From Chloroflexota bacterium (GTDB lineage Bacteria > Chloroflexota > Dehalococcoidia > Bin125), in contig JAPPBK010000251.1 of NCBI GenBank assembly GCA_026705105.1, positions 1 to 6,540 of the forward strand: 6,540 bases of DNA, in the 5' to 3' direction. This document shows positions 5,098 to 6,540 of the stretch, one piece after another. The notes beneath the pieces are model-generated. The model did not search any database, was not told where the DNA came from, and saw nothing but the letters and a program-made list of their open reading frames with translations. The position numbers and the translations under genes are program-made. How positions within the stretch are numbered: the stretch's first letter is position 1; every line of letters begins with the position of its first letter.

Positions 5098-6396
5098 GTG
5101 ACCACCACCCACGACGGCTCGCCGCATCGCGGACCGCTCAGCGGCATCCGCGTACTTGAGTTTTCGCAGATCATCGCCGGACCGTTCGGCTGCCAGAATC
5201 TGGCCGACATGGGCGCCGACGTGATCAAGGTCGAGCCGCCCGAGGGCGAGGCCTGGCGCCAGTTCTCCCAGTTCATCCCCGACGAGTCGAAGTGGTTCCA
5301 GTCGCTCAATCGCGGCAAGCGCTCGTTGGTGTTGGCCCTGCGCGAGCCGGAGGCGCAGGCGATCATCCACAGGCTGATCCCCGAGATCGACGTGGTCGTG
5401 ATCAACTACCGACCGGACGTCGCCGCCCGCCTGGGCATCGACTACGACACGCTGCGGGCGCTCCGGCCCGACCTGATCTACGTGGACAACACGGCGTTCG
5501 GCCGCCAGGGACCGTGGGCGCAGCGGCCCGGTTACGACATCATCGCCCAGGCCGTCTCGGGCCTGATGGCGTCGGACGGCAAGCTGGACGACAACGGTAC
5601 CGCGCCGGTCCCGGTCTCGGCTGCCGTGGCCGACTACGGCACCGGCATCGTGATCGCACTGGGCGTCTGCGCGGCGCTCTTCCACCGCCAGAACACCGGC
5701 GAAGGGCAGATGGTCGAGACGACGCTGCTGAACACGGCGCTGGCAATGCAGGGCAGCAGCGTGATGCAACTCCCCATCGCCGACGAGCTGCCGCGAGCCA
5801 AGATGGCGCAGGTCAACCAGCTCCGCGAGGAGGGCGCGCCCTACGCGGAGATCCAGGAGACCTACAAGGATCGCGGCGTCCAGGGCGCGCTCAACATCTA
5901 CTACCGCTGCTACGAGACGCGCGACGGCGCGGTCGCGATCGGCGCGCTCTCGGCCTCGCTCTGGGCCAAGGTGCGTGAGGCGCTGGAGACCGACTTTCTC
6001 GGCTTCGCCGACCCCGAACTGGACCCGACCGACCCGGACCAATACGCCGAGGCGACGCGGCGGGTGCGTGAAATCGAGGCGCACGTCCGCTCGCACAGCA
6101 CCGAGCACTGGCTCAAGCGATTCGACCAGTGCGGCGTGCCCAGCGGACCGATCAACTTCGCCGAAGAACTGGCCGAGGAGCCGCAAGTCGTGGCCAACGG
6201 CATGGTCGTCGACCTCAACCACGACCTCGCGGGTCCACAACGGCAGGTCGGGCCGTTGTTCAAGATGAGCGCGACCCCCACCGCGCCCCAGGGTTCGTCG
6301 CCGCCATTGGGCCGGGATACGGACGAGATTGTCGGCAGCGCTGGCTACGGCGATGGGGAGATTGCAGATCTGCGAGCCAGGGGGATCATTGCGTAA
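5098..6396 (+). CDS. Class III CoA-transferase (CaiB/BaiF, formyl-CoA:oxalate CoA-transferase family)
   Basis: A complete 432-residue protein of the family that moves CoA between carboxylic acids through an aspartyl-CoA intermediate. The N-terminal Rossmann-like part carries LSGIRVLEFSQIIAGPFG and LADMGADVIKVEPPEGEAWR, followed by SLNRGKRSLVL and RPGYDIIAQAVSGLM. Asp179 in AVADYGTG aligns with the catalytic Asp169 of formyl-CoA transferase. The C-terminal part contains the usual GVPSGPINFAEEL and PLFKMSATP blocks and ends in the family-typical LGRDTDEI and LRARGII. The length is slightly above the common 380-410. The GTG start at 5098 is supported by GAAGGG (5083-5088), nine bases upstream. 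Substrates cannot be told from the sequence; carnitine, bile acid, oxalate and aryl-succinate enzymes all share this fold. Together with the crotonase and F420 enzyme nearby it points to CoA-thioester catabolism. A repeat copy follows the stop immediately. Confidence 0.94.
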   Translation: MTTTHDGSPHRGPLSGIRVLEFSQIIAGPFGCQNLADMGADVIKVEPPEGEAWRQFSQFIPDESKWFQSLNRGKRSLVLALREPEAQAIIHRLIPEIDVVVINYRPDVAARLGIDYDTLRALRPDLIYVDNTAFGRQGPWAQRPGYDIIAQAVSGLMASDGKLDDNGTAPVPVSAAVADYGTGIVIALGVCAALFHRQNTGEGQMVETTLLNTALAMQGSSVMQLPIADELPRAKMAQVNQLREEGAPYAEIQETYKDRGVQGALNIYYRCYETRDGAVAIGALSASLWAKVREALETDFLGFADPELDPTDPDQYAEATRRVREIEAHVRSHSTEHWLKRFDQCGVPSGPINFAEELAEEPQVVANGMVVDLNHDLAGPQRQVGPLFKMSATPTAPQGSSPPLGRDTDEIVGSAGYGDGEIADLRARGIIA

Positions 6397-6404
6397 GGGG
6401 GAGT

Positions 6405-6448
6405 CCCCCCTCTGCCTTCGGCATCTCCCCCCGCTTCGCGGGGGGAGA
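6405..6448 (-). repeat. Intergenic double-hairpin repeat, copy D (inverted)
   Basis: It is the reverse complement of the layout seen in copies A-C and starts nine bases after the CoA-transferase stop. Hairpin 1 is a perfect 11-bp stem (6424-6434 with 6438-6448) around TTC. Hairpin 2 is TGCC (6413-6416) with GGCA (6420-6423) around TTC. An extra G-run (6397-6401) can pair with the C-run at 6405-6410. It may serve as a transcript end signal for the CoA-transferase gene, but there is no T-run. Confidence 0.85.
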
Positions 6449-6467
6449 ACAACGCTTGCAAGGAAAC

Positions 6468-6489
6468 CTGTCCTGACTTGTCCGGACAG
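6468..6489. promoter_or_regulatory. Operator-like palindrome TGTCCGGACA with an extra half-site
   Basis: TGTCCGGACA at 6479-6488 is a perfect 10-bp palindrome. A further CTGTCC (6468-6473) forms an inverted pair with GGACAG (6484-6489). TGTCC/GGACA palindromes overlapping promoters are typical of TetR/AcrR-family operators. A TGC-TACTCT stretch (6491-6499) immediately downstream could be an extended -10 box, and CTGACT (6472-6477 region) a weak -35. The probable target is a + strand gene starting beyond the right edge. Confidence 0.4.
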
Positions 6490-6540
6490 TTGCTACTCTG
6501 TGAGTGGAAGCCTGACACGACGGTACGCCGACTGGCTCAG

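Noticed and set aside
5056..6240. Long open frame on the - strand (394 codons) opposite the CoA-transferase
   Set aside because: The + strand product is an unmistakable CaiB/BaiF enzyme, and the antisense translation is low-complexity Val/Arg/Asp-rich with no family motif.
6397..6448. Classical rho-independent terminator after the CoA-transferase
   Set aside because: The stems are strong, but no T-run follows on either strand, and the same structure occurs as a dispersed repeat elsewhere. It is kept as a repeat with only a possible termination role.

Overview
This is a GC-rich bacterial window with standard codon use and tightly packed, intact genes. Its content is one clp-type AAA+ protease chaperone, a crotonase-fold enzyme, a DinB-fold protein, an F420/LLM-type flavin oxidoreductase, a class III CoA-transferase and a large VCBS/ASPIC-UnbV repeat protein. 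That mix would fit an uncultured Chloroflexota (SAR202/Dehalococcoidia-like) or another F420-using, acyl-CoA-degrading environmental bacterium. This placement is inferred from gene content only and is weak.

Layout: the + strand opens with the 3' end of a ClpC/ClpB gene (2-562). Next is a structured spacer (563-721) holding a short tandem repeat with a hairpin and the first copy of a double-hairpin repeat. Three + strand genes follow with short gaps: a crotonase-family enzyme (722-1531), a DinB-superfamily protein (1619-2167) and an LLM-class oxidoreductase (about 2236-3282). The oxidoreductase overlaps tail to tail by 17 bp with a - strand gene (3266-5041) for an exported seven-repeat VCBS protein with a C-terminal ASPIC/UnbV domain. 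A 56-bp divergent gap separates that gene from a + strand CaiB/BaiF-type CoA-transferase (5098-6396). The final 144 bp carry an inverted copy of the repeat and a palindrome-bearing, promoter-like stretch that probably serves a gene beyond the right edge.

Crotonase, F420-type oxidoreductase and CoA-transferase would fit together in activation and degradation of an unidentified carboxylic acid through CoA thioesters. The substrate cannot be read from the sequence. Each protein belongs to a known family, and I see no convincing new multi-gene system. The most distinctive signal is a dispersed intergenic double-hairpin repeat present four times in 6.5 kb, in which the second hairpin keeps its pairing although its sequence changes. 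Other points of interest are the shifted acid/base residues of the crotonase and a palindromic operator-like site at the right end.
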